DNA of 64,000 bases from Ehretia macrophylla (GCA_037974665.1 CM075764.1:79314325-79378324), one strand, 5' to 3'; numbered from the stretch's first letter, positions 35,136 through 48,249 are shown. Numbers and translations are program-made. Notes: generated from the sequence alone by a model not told the origin.

Positions 35136-37364
35136 ATGAGTTCTTGATGTCCATTAAACTAGCTTGCTTGGCCGTATGTGTATAAGCTATTGGGCCGTGT
35201 GTTAGCATGTATATGTGGAAGATTTGAAGCTAAGTCTTAAGTCTACATGTATATGTATTGTAGATCTAATTTAGATCTTACTTGGTATTGGTAGATCTTA
35301 AGTATTATGGCTTGATTTCGACTTGCATGTTTGGATCTAGCTTTGATCTTTGCTTGCAAATGTAAATCTTGAATATATAAGTGTACATATGTCTTAGCTT
35401 GAACTTGCATGTGTAGATCTATGCTTAATAATGGCCAAAAATCACATGCATGTTTAGGATAGTTGATCTTCTTGTAAAATATGTTGATGTGTGAAGGTAA
35501 ATGTTGGACTTGATCTTTGCATGTTGAGACGTGATTTGGAATTAGAAGACTATCCTAAAAGCTAAAAGGGTGTTTCTTGAAATGATCCTTTTTGCATGAT
35601 TATAAAGTCAAAAATTGAAGAAGACAAGTCTTGCATTATTTTAGTAGTATGGCCGAATTGCTCTTGGTTGATATGGTGATCATTTTGCTTTTTGTTGGAC
35701 ATGTAAAGATGTTAGTTGTTGCTTAGTAGTCCTCAAATGATTATTTTAATATGTGCATGTATTAAAAGGAAAGTTTAAAAGTTAGTTTTAAGCTTGTTTT
35801 AATGTTTATATGCATATGATTAAATACATGACTATTTGATGATTAAAGTGTTTAATAGTCAAAGATGCAACTTGTTTATGTGTCTTGAAATAGCAAAGTT
35901 GATTTCACATAAATGAAGGCCATCATAAGAATCTTGGATTTGGAAATGTTATGTGCCTTGAAATAGCAAAGTTCACATAAATGAAGGCCATCATAAGAAT
36001 CTTGGATTTGGAAATGATCTAATATGTTGCTTTTAGATATTTCCAAATTTAAGAAAGTTAAAAGTTGTTATATAGTGATATAATAGTTTTTAAAAGGACT
36101 ATTAGGCTAAAATTAATGTACGTGGGCCAAAAAGACATATTGAGTTGGGCTTGGGCCTTGTGTGCATGTGTTTGTGTTAAATTTTAGCCTATTGGGCCAC
36201 TTCATGTGTTTGGGCCATGAACTTGTGATTTTCTTTGAGTTTTGGACTTGCATGAGAAATTATAATGGGTTATGAATTAATGGGCCATTATGACTTATAT
36301 TAATAAAAGGGTGTTTTATAATTATGCAATAAGTATGGACATAGTTTTATTTTTTCTTGTTGTTGGGCTTTAGGATCAATTTTCTTGGGTTGTAATTTGA
36401 GACATAAGTCTCAATTTTATTCTTGCCATTTGAGAGAATTATGTAGTGAGGACATTTATGTAATTCTTCAAAGAGGAGCTTGCAAGAAGGCCTAATGGAC
36501 AATCCAATGAGTTGGAGGCCAAATGAAGATTTCAAGGAGTTGAAGACCTCTTAAATAAAATAGCTTTATTTCTTTTGGCCCAAAACCCAAGCCCATGATC
36601 CACCATTCATGTGTCTTTGCATTCATACTATATATTTTGCTATAATTGTGATTATTAGTTTATAGTATGTTGTATGCGTGATTATTTGATGAGATCGTAT
36701 TGACTCCCTATGTGCAAACAAATATTAGATTAACAAAAACGGTAAAAGGAGTTTCATCGTAGTCCTCCGCCATCTTAGGATATTTAATGAGACCTAAATA
36801 AATACAATCCTTCTTACCCAAAGGTAGAAGATTTGTTTCAAAATAAGTTCATTAAAATCGCTAGAATAAAACATAGAGATGTGGTTATCTTCCAAAATCT
36901 AACGACCAATTATAGCCACAAAGGCTTGAGGTTATTGATTCAATTTGTCGGATAACTAAGTGATGGCGGCTACAATCTAACTAGATCACTTAATCAATTA
37001 TAACCACAAAGGTTTGAGATTAAGTGATTTAGAAACTAAAGTTGACCATAACCTATTTAGAGAAATAGACAACAAAGGCGTTGTTGACCTTTGGTGTATT
37101 TCAATTATAACCACAAAGGTTTGAGGAATACATGAGATCAATGGAACTTGGTCATCTCACTTAGAGTCTTCTCATAGATTCATATTTTCTCATTAAGAGA
37201 GTATGAGATTTAAAACAAATAGTGGGAGTAGCTATTTTTTCTTGCAATTTAATAGCTTTTTATATTCTTGTTAGCCTACAATCTTACTTTATGTTATATT
37301 TACTTTTTTCTACAGTTTGTGTGCTATGACTTCATTCATAATCCTATTCTCTATCCTTAATCAT
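35136..37364 (+). other. Long non-coding leader of element H
   Basis: About 2.2 kb without a coding frame between primer site and gag. It includes a direct duplication of about 65 bases (35883-35949 and 35953-36017, both containing CATAAATGAAGGCCATCATA). It also holds repeated ACCACAAAGGTTTGAG-like units (36915, 37003, 37110), which suggest a degenerate tandem repeat. Confidence 0.7.
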
Positions 37365-38054
37365 GATTATTTAACTGAACCGAACTTTGAGAAATGGTAT
37401 AAAAGCTTAAGAGTAGTCCTCCAATTTGAGAGAATTGTGTATATTCTGGATGTCCCGACCTTTGCTCTTGTAGATGAGACTACACCCGAGATCGATAAGA
37501 TCACCTATCGTACATAGGTCTAGGATGACATACACTCCAAAGAGTACATTCTTTCATCGATGAGTGATAATCTACATCGATACTATAAGGCCTTCTTCAC
37601 TCTGTGGATGTCATTCGTTCTTTGGAGGAATCCTTTGGTGAGCATAGTCAGTGTATGAGATTCCAATTGACCCGAGAGTTGTTTAGTATGATACTTGAAG
37701 AAAGGGGTGGCGTGAGCCAACATTGCCTTAGGATGATTTACTTGGTGACTCAACTGGAGGCATACAGTTTCGTCATGGATCCCAGGCTTTAGGTTGACCT
37801 GATCTTGTAGTCTCTTCTACAGTCATACTCTCCTCTGATCTTGGACATACATGTGCATCGCACTGATTGAGTTGCCAGATATTCTAACTAGCTGGCAGAA
37901 CCTTGATTTGGCTGTGGGGCCTACTCCTTATGTTGACTCTTCTCCATCTATGCCTGGACCTAACCATAACAGAGAAGGAGGAGGAGGAGACATAAGAGGA
38001 ACCGGGCTGTGGCATTCTTACCAGGAGATATCTCATCAGGAGGGGATTGAGTGA
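37365..38054 (+). pseudogene. gag: Copia gag of element H, broken
   Basis: Three frames carry consecutive gag pieces. 37371-37517 has LTEPNFEKWYKSLRVVLQFE (relatives: L-G-NF-DW-RNL). 37604-37792 has EESFGEHSQCMRFQLTRELF and VSQHCLRMIYLVTQLE, the UBN2/gag core. The stretch to 38054 ends in a basic, Gly-rich tail where a zinc knuckle would be expected but is not seen. There are stops and at least two frame changes. Nothing follows that reads as protease or integrase. Confidence 0.8.
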
Positions 38055-39740
38055 TGAACCCTGTTTGTTTATGATTTGGTTGTTATGGATCGGTTTGGTA
38101 TGCGATCCTGTTTTTTGAAATATGTTTATGTTTGGTTAGTTTGATTTTTCCTTTGAAAAATAGTAATGACTATTTCAATCATTTCTAGCTGAAGGATAAT
38201 TTTGGAATTGATCCTATGTGAGAAATGATTGATATTTTGTATATATTTTCATTATAGTAATGAAATGATTGGAATGTATATCAAAAGAAAGAATGTCTTC
38301 AAACTCAAACCACATAAACATTTATATTTCATTGCATGACATTTAATGAAATGGCTAATTACCAAATCATACTTAAACAAGGTTATTTTAAAAGTCTAAA
38401 ACTTTGAAGTGTCCAAGAGTTAAAGACTTGATTTCTTTTTATTTATCTATTCAAAAGAGTTTGATAGATTGATTTTTGGTAAAAAGGGTTTTGTCCAAAA
38501 GGAATAATTGAAAAGAAATGGTGAAAAGAAATGGAGTTTATGAGACTTGTCCAGAATATGATTGGTTATAAAAGGAGATTAGCGAATGCATCTTTTATCA
38601 CCAAAATCTTTCAAATTGTTTTAAGCTTAACTTTGTACCATGTTTTCAATTCTATGGGAAGATAGAATTTAAACTTATTTCATGCATAGATTCTTTAGTG
38701 AAAATAACTATGATGAGTGGATAATAAGTTATTCAATCAGAAATGATAGAGATCGATTTCATTAAAAATGAAGATGAAATCTAAAGTTTATAAAAAAAGT
38801 TAGTGGGAGCTCGTACCCTTAACAAATCTTATAAATTTATGATACCTTTATTGTGAAAGTTCACCAAGGTCCAATTATCATTATGCATATCTAGGGTAAA
38901 CCGATCATGTCTTGTACCATCATGTCTATGAAATACAATGATATGATTAATTGTTTTCTCATAGCCTATACACCAAGTCACGATCTTAAAGTTTCTTTAA
39001 GATGGGGGAATTTAAGAAACTTTGGTCTCTAGCCTTTATGGCAGGGCATTTGTCATTTCTTGTAGATCTCTTTCTGACTATTAAGGAAATATTGCGAAAA
39101 GTTTTTGCATCTAATCCTTTAGCCGTCTGCAATCTCCTTTAATGCGATGACAAGTACAAGGCCCGATATAATGTAGTGAGTTATATGATGATATCAGAGA
39201 GAATACATATAGGTTCTATTGATCTTATTGTTATAAAAATGATCTATATATGAACCATAACTCGGGATTTTAAGGTTTGTGGGAATAGTGAAATTCTTAG
39301 AGAAGAATTCACTAAAAGGATAAAAACATTATTAATAATGGATTTGTGATATGATTGTAATGGATTGGAAAGTGTTCCGAATAGTGAATAATAGTTATTC
39401 TGTTACTTAAAGCCAAGATACATACTTGATTTTATGATGTTTGGATATAATGTGGTTCTATCTGTTGTTGGTTACTGATATCTTGCAATAATGTGATTGT
39501 GATAGAAGCTTCCTGCACAAGCTTAAAAGAACCTGATCTCATAAAAGTTCGAACATGTTATTAATTCAAGAAATATTTTCTTGACAGAAAATGGTTTAAC
39601 AGAAAAAGATCCTATAGATGCTTCTATAGTTGACCCACTGATCCTGTAAAGATAATTACAGTTGATCACCATCTTAGGGAAGATGAGTATATGGATACGA
39701 ATGTACAGTGTGCTAATCCTATGGTTTATAACATTAGTGC

Positions 39741-39751
39741 AAGTAGGAGAA
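39741..39751 (+). other. Polypurine tract of element H
   Basis: AAGTAGGAGAA abuts the TGTTAGGG of the 3' LTR; copia elements commonly have GTGGGAGAA at this place. Confidence 0.85.
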
Positions 39752-41477
39752 TGTTAGGGATATGCCCTAATGCTATAGTTGAGATGACCTAATTAGGGTT
39801 TAATAAGAATATGTGTTTTATACACAAAGATATATTTAAGGATATTTATATTCTCTGCTTTGTATGAACATGTCCCTATTGTCTATCCGAGAAGAAAATA
39901 CGTTCTAAAAGAGTTTAGAATGCTTTGCAATTTTTCTTCGATATGATAAACATTAAGAATCGATTCATAGCCCTTCAGATTGTTTGATCAGGACTAGAAC
40001 AATCGAGTACGGGTTATCATATGTTATTACCTTTCATTAACTTAGCGATGTTAATGATAAAGGATGACATGTGGAGTGCCAGAACAACATGATGATGTGG
40101 ACTAATAAACATATGAATGGTCGTTATTGGTATAGATCATTGATTGTGACAATAAATGGTAAACTACATGATTTCAGGTTAATAGTTTACTATTTTGTTG
40201 GAAATTATGCAAATTAATTCTCAGACAAGAGAAATTGCAGCTACCAGTTATATCAGGGGCTAAATATTGCATCTGGATAATACCCGTCTTCTAAAAGGTG
40301 GGTTACGACCTTTCGCGTTTTAGTTTTGTGGCGTAAACTGACAGGTAATTGTCAAGATAAGATCTGTTAACCTTCGGCGTGAGGCGACGTCATATGATAT
40401 CTGAGATTGGTCGTTAAACAAGGAAGTCTTATGAATTGATGGAAATGAGTTTTTTCATAGAAGTCATCTCTCATTTCACTGGTTTAGATTTATTCATAGA
40501 ATTGGAAGTGGACTTAACCATCTCATGGTCTTTTCCTGATCAGGACATTTTTAATAGAAGGATCGAACTGCACGCTAATTCTCGACGGGTAAATAGGTTC
40601 ATGAAAAATAGTGTCTTCATTATCGTATACATTCTCATAGTACGTTTGTTGTTAGTGCGTCACTCATGAGCATAAGGGTATTTCAGTAAATGGCAGAGAC
40701 ATTTCCGAAATAGATAAGGAGGTTTATCGGTCCCTCATCGGTACGCAATTATGAATCTAGAAGGCCACACACTAATAAGCATCATGAATAAGTTCACTGG
40801 AAGCTTGTATAATGTGGTTGGTGGATTTAAGGTGTTAAGAGTCATCTATATTGGTATTTGGGACAAAAGTGTAATTATGTAAACTTTTGGGGCCAAAACA
40901 TAATTACTAAAACTTTTGGGGCCAAACTACAAATATTAAAAAGTTGTTTCAATGCATTTATTCTAATAGAGTTTAGAATGTGTAAAAATAAAATATCTAT
41001 ATATATATATGTGAAGAGTATAAATATGTGTGTGTGTGTGTAATCATGATGTAATTTAGGAAATGCCACGTCATCATCCTTGTCGTCAAAAGAGAATGGC
41101 AAATTAGTGATTGGATATGCACATGTGGTGTGTGCATGTAGAGATTGATGACTGGATTGTCCATGTCATCAATCCTAGTCATTTGAATTTGAATTGAATG
41201 GCTAGAATTGGGTCTTGAATAAAGACAAAAGAATCCTAGCCATTACTTTTTTATGATAGAACCTTTTTGCGAATTGTCAAGAGAGAGAAAAATGTGTCCC
41301 TTGGATTGTAATGATTACAATCCAAGACCATGCATGACTTGGTTTATTCAAGCAAGAAAGAGAATAATATTGATTGGCTCTTTATGCATGGATGATAATA
41401 TAATATAGATTATATAAATTAACAAAAAGATGACAACTCTCTCTCTCCATGTAACACACACACACACGACACACACT
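39752..41477 (+). repeat. 3' LTR of copia element H, right end missing
   Basis: Matches 33026-34635 with small insertions (for example GACATGTGGAGTGCCAGAAC near 40067 and a block near 41155-41260). It ends abruptly in the CA-rich tract before the last 487 bases. Confidence 0.87.
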
Positions 41478-41915
41478 AAAACATTTAGATGTGGTCTAGA
41501 TAATAAATTAAAAAAAATAATTAGGATAGTTCATTAAGTTTTCGGGCCCGGCTTCGTATTCAACAGTAAAAACAAATTAATTTCAAAGGTGTGTATAATA
41601 AATTTAAATAAATAGAATAATAAAGTAGATGTGCCAAGTTATTTAAACATAATTTAAATAATTACAAATAATGAAATAATAACTAATTATTTATCATAAA
41701 TTAATTAAATACAATTTAAATAAATACACATGATGATAATAATAAAGTAAATTCTAGTAAATAAAAGAATAAAGCAATTGTTCTAGGCAAGTCAAAGAAA
41801 TAGAAATTTAAATGAATGCCAACAATTTTCATTGCACGCTTTCCAATAATATGCAATTTAATGAAATAGATATGCAAATTGATACAGGGTCTATATGCTA
41901 AGTCTGGCTATTACA
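41478..41915 (-). repeat. LTR N, second part (LTR start), minus strand
   Basis: On the minus strand it begins TGTAATAGCCAGACTTAGC at 41915, then AT-rich sequence and GCCGGGCCCGAAAAC, similar to the start halves of E (6950-7241) and I. With 31075-33025 it makes one LTR of about 2.4 kb that was split by H. Confidence 0.68.
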
Positions 41916-42119
41916 ATGGTAGACTGGGTAACCTGCAATTGACAACAAGTCGAGGTGTGTGTTTTACCATCGTATAATAAGCTATTGATTTTTTGTTTTG
42001 GAAATTTATCCTAATTGACTTATGATGCAAAGCACTTCAAGTTGGGTTTTTGTAAAAAAATGTTGATATAAAGACTTTGTAGTCTATATCAGTATGTCTA
42101 TACTCTATCAGTATGTCTA
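41916..42119. other. Short unassigned stretch
   Basis: Between LTR N and the SIRE-like LTR. A repeated AGTATGTCTA (about 42100-42120) is the only pattern seen. Confidence 0.4.
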
Positions 42120-43330
42120 GCTGTTGTCCCTTAATTAAACCTATGAGGAAAGGTGAATTAGGTTATATAGGCAATAATATTACTTTTTCGAATATGCAAT
42201 ATACTAGCAATGATTAATCAAAAACAATTCTAGATAGATATGCACTCTAGCAATATAAAATATGAGTGATGCAATTTATCAAACACTTGGTGAGCAAAAA
42301 ATAATGCAAAGAGAGAGTTGAGAGAAAGAGATTGCAAATTGCAATTTTAGCGTGGTTCAACCCCCTGCCTAAGTCCACGACCCAAGCTCCCCGCTTAGGA
42401 TTTGAACAATCTTCACTATGATAACTCTTTAAATGTTGGTGAGTCCACAAACCAACTACAATGGTAGTTCAAGCTTTTACAATAGAGAAACCCTTCTCAA
42501 TACAAAGCTTTAACTCCAACACCTTTGACAAGGAAATCCTTCCTTTCAAAGTGTTTAACTTTCTCTTTTGATAAGTGTTTGAATTCACAATAAAAGCCCT
42601 CTTTTAGGGTAGATGAATACAATGAATGCTTCTCTCTCAATATTGCTCACAAATTCTTGCTCAAGTATTGCTCAATGATGATTCAAAGATAAAGATGATG
42701 AAAGAACTCAAGATTAATTGGTTTGAATCAATGCTCTAAGATTTTGCAGTTGAGACACTTTAATAGAGTTGAAAAAAATGGTGTAATTAATGCTCCCAAC
42801 GTTCACAAACGGCTATATTTTGAATCAGTATTTTGGCCCGACCGGTCGACCCCTGTTTCGCCGGTCGACCAGTCGAGAGACACTCGTCCGGTGGACAGGT
42901 CTCGGGCGGACGACCCTTTGGCTACCGGTCTACCGGTTGCCATAGGGTCGTCCAGTGGAACTAAAACTGCCAGGGTTGGGTTTTAAAAGGTGTTTCTTTT
43001 AAACATATTTTGTAAGACATTTTTCAAATATTTTAACACAATATTTGAGAATCAAAATTGAGCATATATCTTTTTGCAAGACCCAAAACCCCAGTCAAGT
43101 TCCAACCAGTACCTCTTATGACTTCCGTCTCCATCCTTATAACTCTATCTTCTTTCTTCGAATCTTTTCTTTGAGTTGATAGATGTTCTTCTTCCTTTTT
43201 CAGCCTGATGAACTTGAAATCGGAGTCAAACTTGATCCATCTTTACTTATGCACATTTAAACAAACTCATTAAGCACAATTAAGATTTGTAATCATCAAA
43301 ACCAAGATTTATAAGCCTTTTAGGCTAACA
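42120..43330 (-). repeat. 3' LTR of SIRE-like element M
   Basis: Begins TGTTAGCCTAAAAGGC on the minus strand. It includes a GC-rich island (42838-42960) with three ACCGGTCGACC-type palindromes in otherwise AT-rich DNA. The end near 42120 is approximate. Confidence 0.65.
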
Positions 43331-43811
43331 ATCTCCCCATTTTTTGATGATGACAAAACTTATCCCAAATAATAACAATGTAAGCATAAATGAGTTTGAG
43401 AAAGTATTTAGTATACTGTGCATTTTGAGTTTGCTTTTACCTAAAATAGGCAAGATATAAGTTTGTTCAAAAACTCCCCCTTAACTTGTGCATATATTGA
43501 CTTCTTACTCCCCATCAATGTAAGAGTCTTTTCTCAAGTTTATACATTTTTTCTCTCCCTTTTTGTCATTAGCAAAACAAAATGAAGCATGCATATCCAG
43601 AATGTATCACCAACTTATTTGGCACAAATACCCATAATAAAGTAAGATATAGCAATTGAAAGCCAAAAGAACAAGTTAAATGGAAATAATTAAGGAATAA
43701 CTGAACCAACTAGAGAGAATGTATGTCAAAGTAAAACAAGATAAATAAAATATCCAAAGCCTAGGAAATACGGGAAATGGGGGTTGTCCTACGCATTATA
43801 AAGCAACAGGC

Positions 43812-44135
43812 TTAGTCCTTCATAAACTTCTCATAAAGGTTTTCAAGCATCGTCTTCATGCCCTTCATCTCAGAGTTGACTTCACCAATAGTTAAAGATA
43901 ACTGATCAACTTTCAAGGTCAAATTATCCACCTTGGTATTTACTTCTTTGAGAATGGCTGGATGAGATCTTCTCCTCGTAGATGAACTTGCACCGCCAAT
44001 GTTAGCATATCTTCCTTGTTGGGCACCATCATCACTCTCACTTGCAACTTTGCTATCTTCTCCCTCTTCACCATGGTCATAGTCTTCTAGATCATCGACT
44101 GCTTCAGATTGAACCTTATGGAATTGACGTTGCAC
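43812..44135 (-). CDS. Acidic/coiled-coil C-terminal ORF of SIRE-like element M (107 codons, 5' cut)
   Basis: The protein has an acidic first half (DDLEDYDHGEEGEDSKV), a short basic RRR segment, and a heptad-like C-terminal half (residues about 66-105: VDNLTLKVDQL, IGEVNSEM, MLENLYEKF) that should form a coiled coil. It lies just upstream of the 3' LTR purine tract, the place of the extra 'env-like' ORF of SIRE elements and of plant transposon proteins with similar coiled-coil tails. The true start probably lay beyond the insertion of C at 44159. It is likely a remnant; the assignment rests on position and composition. Confidence 0.5.
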   Translation of the reverse strand: MQRQFHKVQSEAVDDLEDYDHGEEGEDSKVASESDDGAQQGRYANIGGASSSTRRRSHPAILKEVNTKVDNLTLKVDQLSLTIGEVNSEMKGMKTMLENLYEKFMKD

Positions 44136-44158
44136 AATGTAGATAATGTCGTTATTGT

Positions 44159-45933
44159 TGTTAGGAATATGCCTTGCAAGCCAATCATTCGGTGAAGGAT
44201 GATGGGGATATCTGTGTAACGAAACAATCTTTGTTATAAAGTTTTAATCAAATAAAAGTACCATATGGCATTTACCTTTATCTCTTATACGTTCATATAT
44301 CATCTAGCTACATATTACGTATAACTGATAAAGTCCTTGGATATATCGGAATAAGGTCGAACCATAAGAGCTTATGGTTGATGAGAATCGATACCCAAGA
44401 CATACTTAAAACCTGTCCTAGGTCGTAGGATTCATCAAGACTAGGCATTGATGAATCTGGAAAGACTGACATGTAGTTAGCTCTATTTAGGTTGATTTTA
44501 TCGACCAAGTGACATAAGATGTCAAGGCTAATGCATGGGTGCGTATGGAGATATGTACATCGGACATGATCCGTAGAGAATACTCAATGGGGGCTTCATC
44601 CGCCTAAGTCAATGAGAGGGTTCTCAGGTGATAGTTGTGCAAAGTAATCCTTTGACTCAAGGACATCATAGTAGCTTGTAAGCAACTCATTGTACTTTGG
44701 CCCTGGACAAAAGGGAGGAAGATAAGACCTACTTGAAAGGGGATTTGGGTACAATCAAGTACTTGCGAAGCTAGTGAGTGTTGCTGCAAGGATCTACTAC
44801 TCTGGATGAAAGAGAGTATGCCCTATACCGTCTCATAGAGATGTTGATAGAAATCCATGGCCATGGTGGTATGATTGGATCATACAAGAAAAGTCAACAA
44901 AATATAGGAGCAAGCTTATTAGGGTATGACTGACATTGACCATACCCTAAGGCAAGCTCGGGGCATCTAGTGGAAGGAATGGACTCTATGTTAACTAGTC
45001 ACCAAAAGGTTCTTGAGTAGGAAAGCTTGGATTAAGCATTCGAGCCATCTGGTCATCGGGGAGTGTTGCTAGACGCCAACTTCGATTAGTAGCAATTAGA
45101 AAGAGTTCTAATGGAGATGGGTTAATTGGTACTTGTCCTAGCTACTACTGGCTTGACACTCGAACCTACAGGATTGCACATAAACTGAAGGGTTAGAACT
45201 ATGAGGGATGGAATAGAGAAGTCACGCTAGGAAGATGATCTTCTCGTATTCTATCTAGAAGCAATTATTTAATGGATTACATATGGTAAGAATAGGTTTA
45301 GGGAAACCATTCGAGTATGCAAGTTAGAGAGAATGTTTGATGGTCAAAATTTTAACTTAGAGTCAAGGGCAATTTGGGAAATTGCCTTTTGTATAAGTTG
45401 AATTGATAATTAATTGAGTGTCAATTAATTATGGGCTAATGTCTAATTAACTTATAGTTGATTAGAAAAAAGGTTATAAGCTGAATTTAGAGAGCCCCCA
45501 TAAGGTCTGGGGTCAAGGTGCAAATAATGAAAACTTATAACACCTTATAAATACAGCTTAAAGAGAAACCCTAGACAAAACACAAAAATTCAGCTCTCTC
45601 TTACAAAACCTAGCCGCCACACACTCTCTCTCCTTGGGAGTTGTGCTATTCCATTGAAGCTCGTGCAAGAGCTTGCTTCACCTCGTTCTAGCCTCGACGT
45701 GGTGTGTGTGAGATTGTAGAGGGCTACTACGTTGTGGTCTCCAATCCAAGCAAACAATTCGTAGTCTTTCTCAAGAGGTAATGAATTTCATATTTAACTT
45801 TGCTTGGTTCTATCATGTTTTCGAGTCTAAGTGCATATTTGGATGATTCAATTCTTGGTTCTCTAAGTTTTTATAGCTTTATTCTCCATGTTTCCGTTGC
45901 GCTATATGTGTTTTATGTGCTAGAGAACCTTCA
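44159..45933 (+). repeat. 5' LTR of copia element C
   Basis: 1775 bases. A TATA box (TATAAATA, 45546-45553) is followed by AAACCCTAGAC and a pyrimidine-rich leader, giving a short R-U5 of about 350 bases. No second copy is in the window. Confidence 0.82.
45546..45553 (+). promoter_or_regulatory. TATA box of element C's LTR
   Basis: TATAAATA in CACCTTATAAATACAGC, with the CA-rich likely start region about 30 bases on. Confidence 0.6.
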
Positions 45934-45935
45934 AT

Positions 45936-45947
45936 TGGTATCAGAGC
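45936..45947 (+). other. Primer binding site of element C
   Basis: TGGTATCAGAGC, followed by C, two bases beyond the LTR end; initiator Met-tRNA type. Confidence 0.93.
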
Positions 45948-48249
45948 CACCCAAACATGTATTGAAAACATGGATTCGTTTTCTGCGCACTGAGATTATA
46001 TTGTTTGTTTGTCATATTAAAACTCGTTCTTTGTGCCCAATATTTTTGTATGTTATTCCCCACTGATAATAGAACACATTAGGCTTATACCCGCTTCGTT
46101 AGTTCATGATTTAATACGCGAATAATGGCATGAACAATACATTTTTTTTGTAGAGTCAGTATTATGGACAGACTGCGTAGTGTCTGGTCTAGGAGGCATA
46201 ACTCGGTCAAAACAAATCCAAATCGAGTTCCTATTTTTCTAACATCATCTAAACTGAAAGGGATATCTCCATGTCGAATTTGAGAATTTTCAGAGTTGTG
46301 TAAATATGTTAAACAAAGCAATTACAGTTAAGTTAGTGCACAGGTCAGTTATGGCAGATTCTGGAAAAATTCGTTTTTGGCACTTGTGAGGGTTGTTTTG
46401 CTACTCCAAAGTGGCGTCATGATTTTCTATGAGCCTAGGATGTTTTTTCCAGTGTCAAGGTCAATAGAATGGTCAAACCCTAATCTTAGTTACCATATTT
46501 GGTAATAGATTTGATCTTGGTACGATTTTGGAAAGTCAAAATTAAGGAGTTGATTTTGTAATCCAATTTTCTTAAAGATTCAAATCCTAATGAAACTAAT
46601 TAACTAGGTAGGTGAATAAATTCACGTTTTATGTGATTTAACCAAGGTTGACCAATGTTTGACTTGACAATTTAATTTGTTGACTTAGTCAAAATTAATA
46701 GGATTGAGAATCTAGAGTTAATTTTGATAGTGAGTCATAAATTAAAATTACATGCCTGACTAATTAGGTTTTGGTAAAGCTCAATATGGGCCTAAAAATC
46801 TATGGGCTTAATATCATTTGGATTTTCTTGGAAAAAATTAAATTAAGCCTAGGAACTCTAACTGGATCACGAAGTGGGCTTAATTATGTATTGGGCCTTG
46901 CACAACAAGTCATCCTGGGGATGTAAGTTGAGCCCAATTAATTCCTAAGATTATTATCAAGGGGAAAGCAACATGAAAGTATATGTATGCCAATATAATC
47001 CAAGGGAGTTGTGAGGAAACGAAAAGATGCTTTGTTTTATGAATTGTCAATTTTAATATTGTATTTCATAAATGTTTATGCATGGGATAGTTATGGAGCT
47101 TAGAGTCATGCATGGATTTATGATTTGCATCTTTCACGTAAACGAATGTATGAATGTATTTTTGAAAATTGGGCTTGCATGTCTCGCATTCTCTTTATTT
47201 CTAGTTGTAATTTCTTCTCTCTCCCTCTTATGTAACTCCCCCTACCTAGGGGTTTCTACTTTTGGAAAACAATGTAATGTAGTATAATAGGATTAGTATA
47301 GGAGTAGAGATAGATGAAGATCAAGATGAAGACTGAAGATGGTGGGCCAACATGGATCGAGGGCAGTTACCATATTGGGAATGAGTTTCCAATTGTGGAA
47401 AATTACACTATTTCCTCAATTGTCGTCTGCATTCATTCTAGGGATCTTCTCTAGGTTTCACTAAGTGGCTTGGTGAAACTTAGGAAAGATAAAAGCTCCA
47501 TAACCTATCCGGTAGTGCAGTATAGATTATATATAATATATAGAGATATATTATTGCATTGAAAGCATGATAATCTATACGTATGGCCTATGCACTATCC
47601 ATGTATGATGCATACATGTTAAAATGATATGACCGAACTCGATAACATTAATAATTCCCTTCAGTCAATATTAAGTCAATAAGTGATTAATTAACACTGG
47701 GTGTTTAATCATAGCCCTTCTATCATAGTAGGTGGGCGATCATTTAACTATGAGGTGAACGACTTGACCCTGCCTCCCAGGGGGTCCTAACTTCATGGTT
47801 GCTTGACGACTCCTACTCAAGATGGTATGTGCAAAGGGGTGTGGATGCATGTCGGTTGACCCTGCCTCCCAAGGGGTGGCATCTGACACACGCTCACCAA
47901 TCAAATGCACTGTTGATGGTTGACTTATACTCAAATGGTAGATGGTTCCTACCTCCTATGGGTCTACGCAGCTTGAGAGGCTAAACAAGTTAGGAATTGT
48001 ATGGAGATGTAACTGGCCAAGATGACCTACCATTCTGGTATGCATGCCTGGTCCCTACTTCCTAGAGGGGTATGTGTAAGCGAGAATGGGTCCTAACCCT
48101 ACCTTGAGACCTAGAGAGGCTCACGGACACACCATGAGGGTGGTATGAGTGCTGAAAAATAATGGGAGACCAATAAGTCAGAGTCCAGACCTTTTGGAGA
48201 TTAAAACTAACAAAACGCTATATTCACTTTATTTATCTTGTACATTTCA
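45948..48249 (+). other. Non-coding leader of element C
   Basis: No frame of note. Two copies of GACCCTGCCTCCCA(G/A)GGGG (47765-47784 and 47858-47876) lie in a stretch of loosely repeated TCCTACCTCC-like sequence up to 48130. Confidence 0.6.

Larger units (their letters stand above)
33026..41477 (+). mobile_element. Copia element H with truncated 3' LTR
   Basis: 5' LTR 33026-35121, primer site 35124-35135, a broken gag (37365-38054), purine tract AAGTAGGAGAA (39741-39751) and 3' LTR 39752-41477. The LTRs begin TGTTAGGGATATG and share most of their length. The 3' LTR stops matching after ACACACACTA at 41477, lacking the final 487 or so bases of the 5' LTR, so a deletion removed the right end and its target duplication. 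The left flank GATAT is the candidate duplication. No recognisable pol remains between 38060 and 39740. Confidence 0.88.
42120..44158 (-). mobile_element. SIRE-like copia element M, minus strand, 3' end only
   Basis: On the minus strand: an internal region with an ORF (44135-43812), a purine tract AATGGGGAGAT (43341-43331), and an LTR starting TGTTAGCCTAAAAGGC at 43330 and running down to about 42120. SIRE-type elements commonly have GGGGAGATTGTTAGCC at this joint and an extra ORF between pol and the 3' LTR. Element C cuts it at 44159. No primer site is seen at the far end of the LTR, consistent with this being the 3' LTR. Confidence 0.72.
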
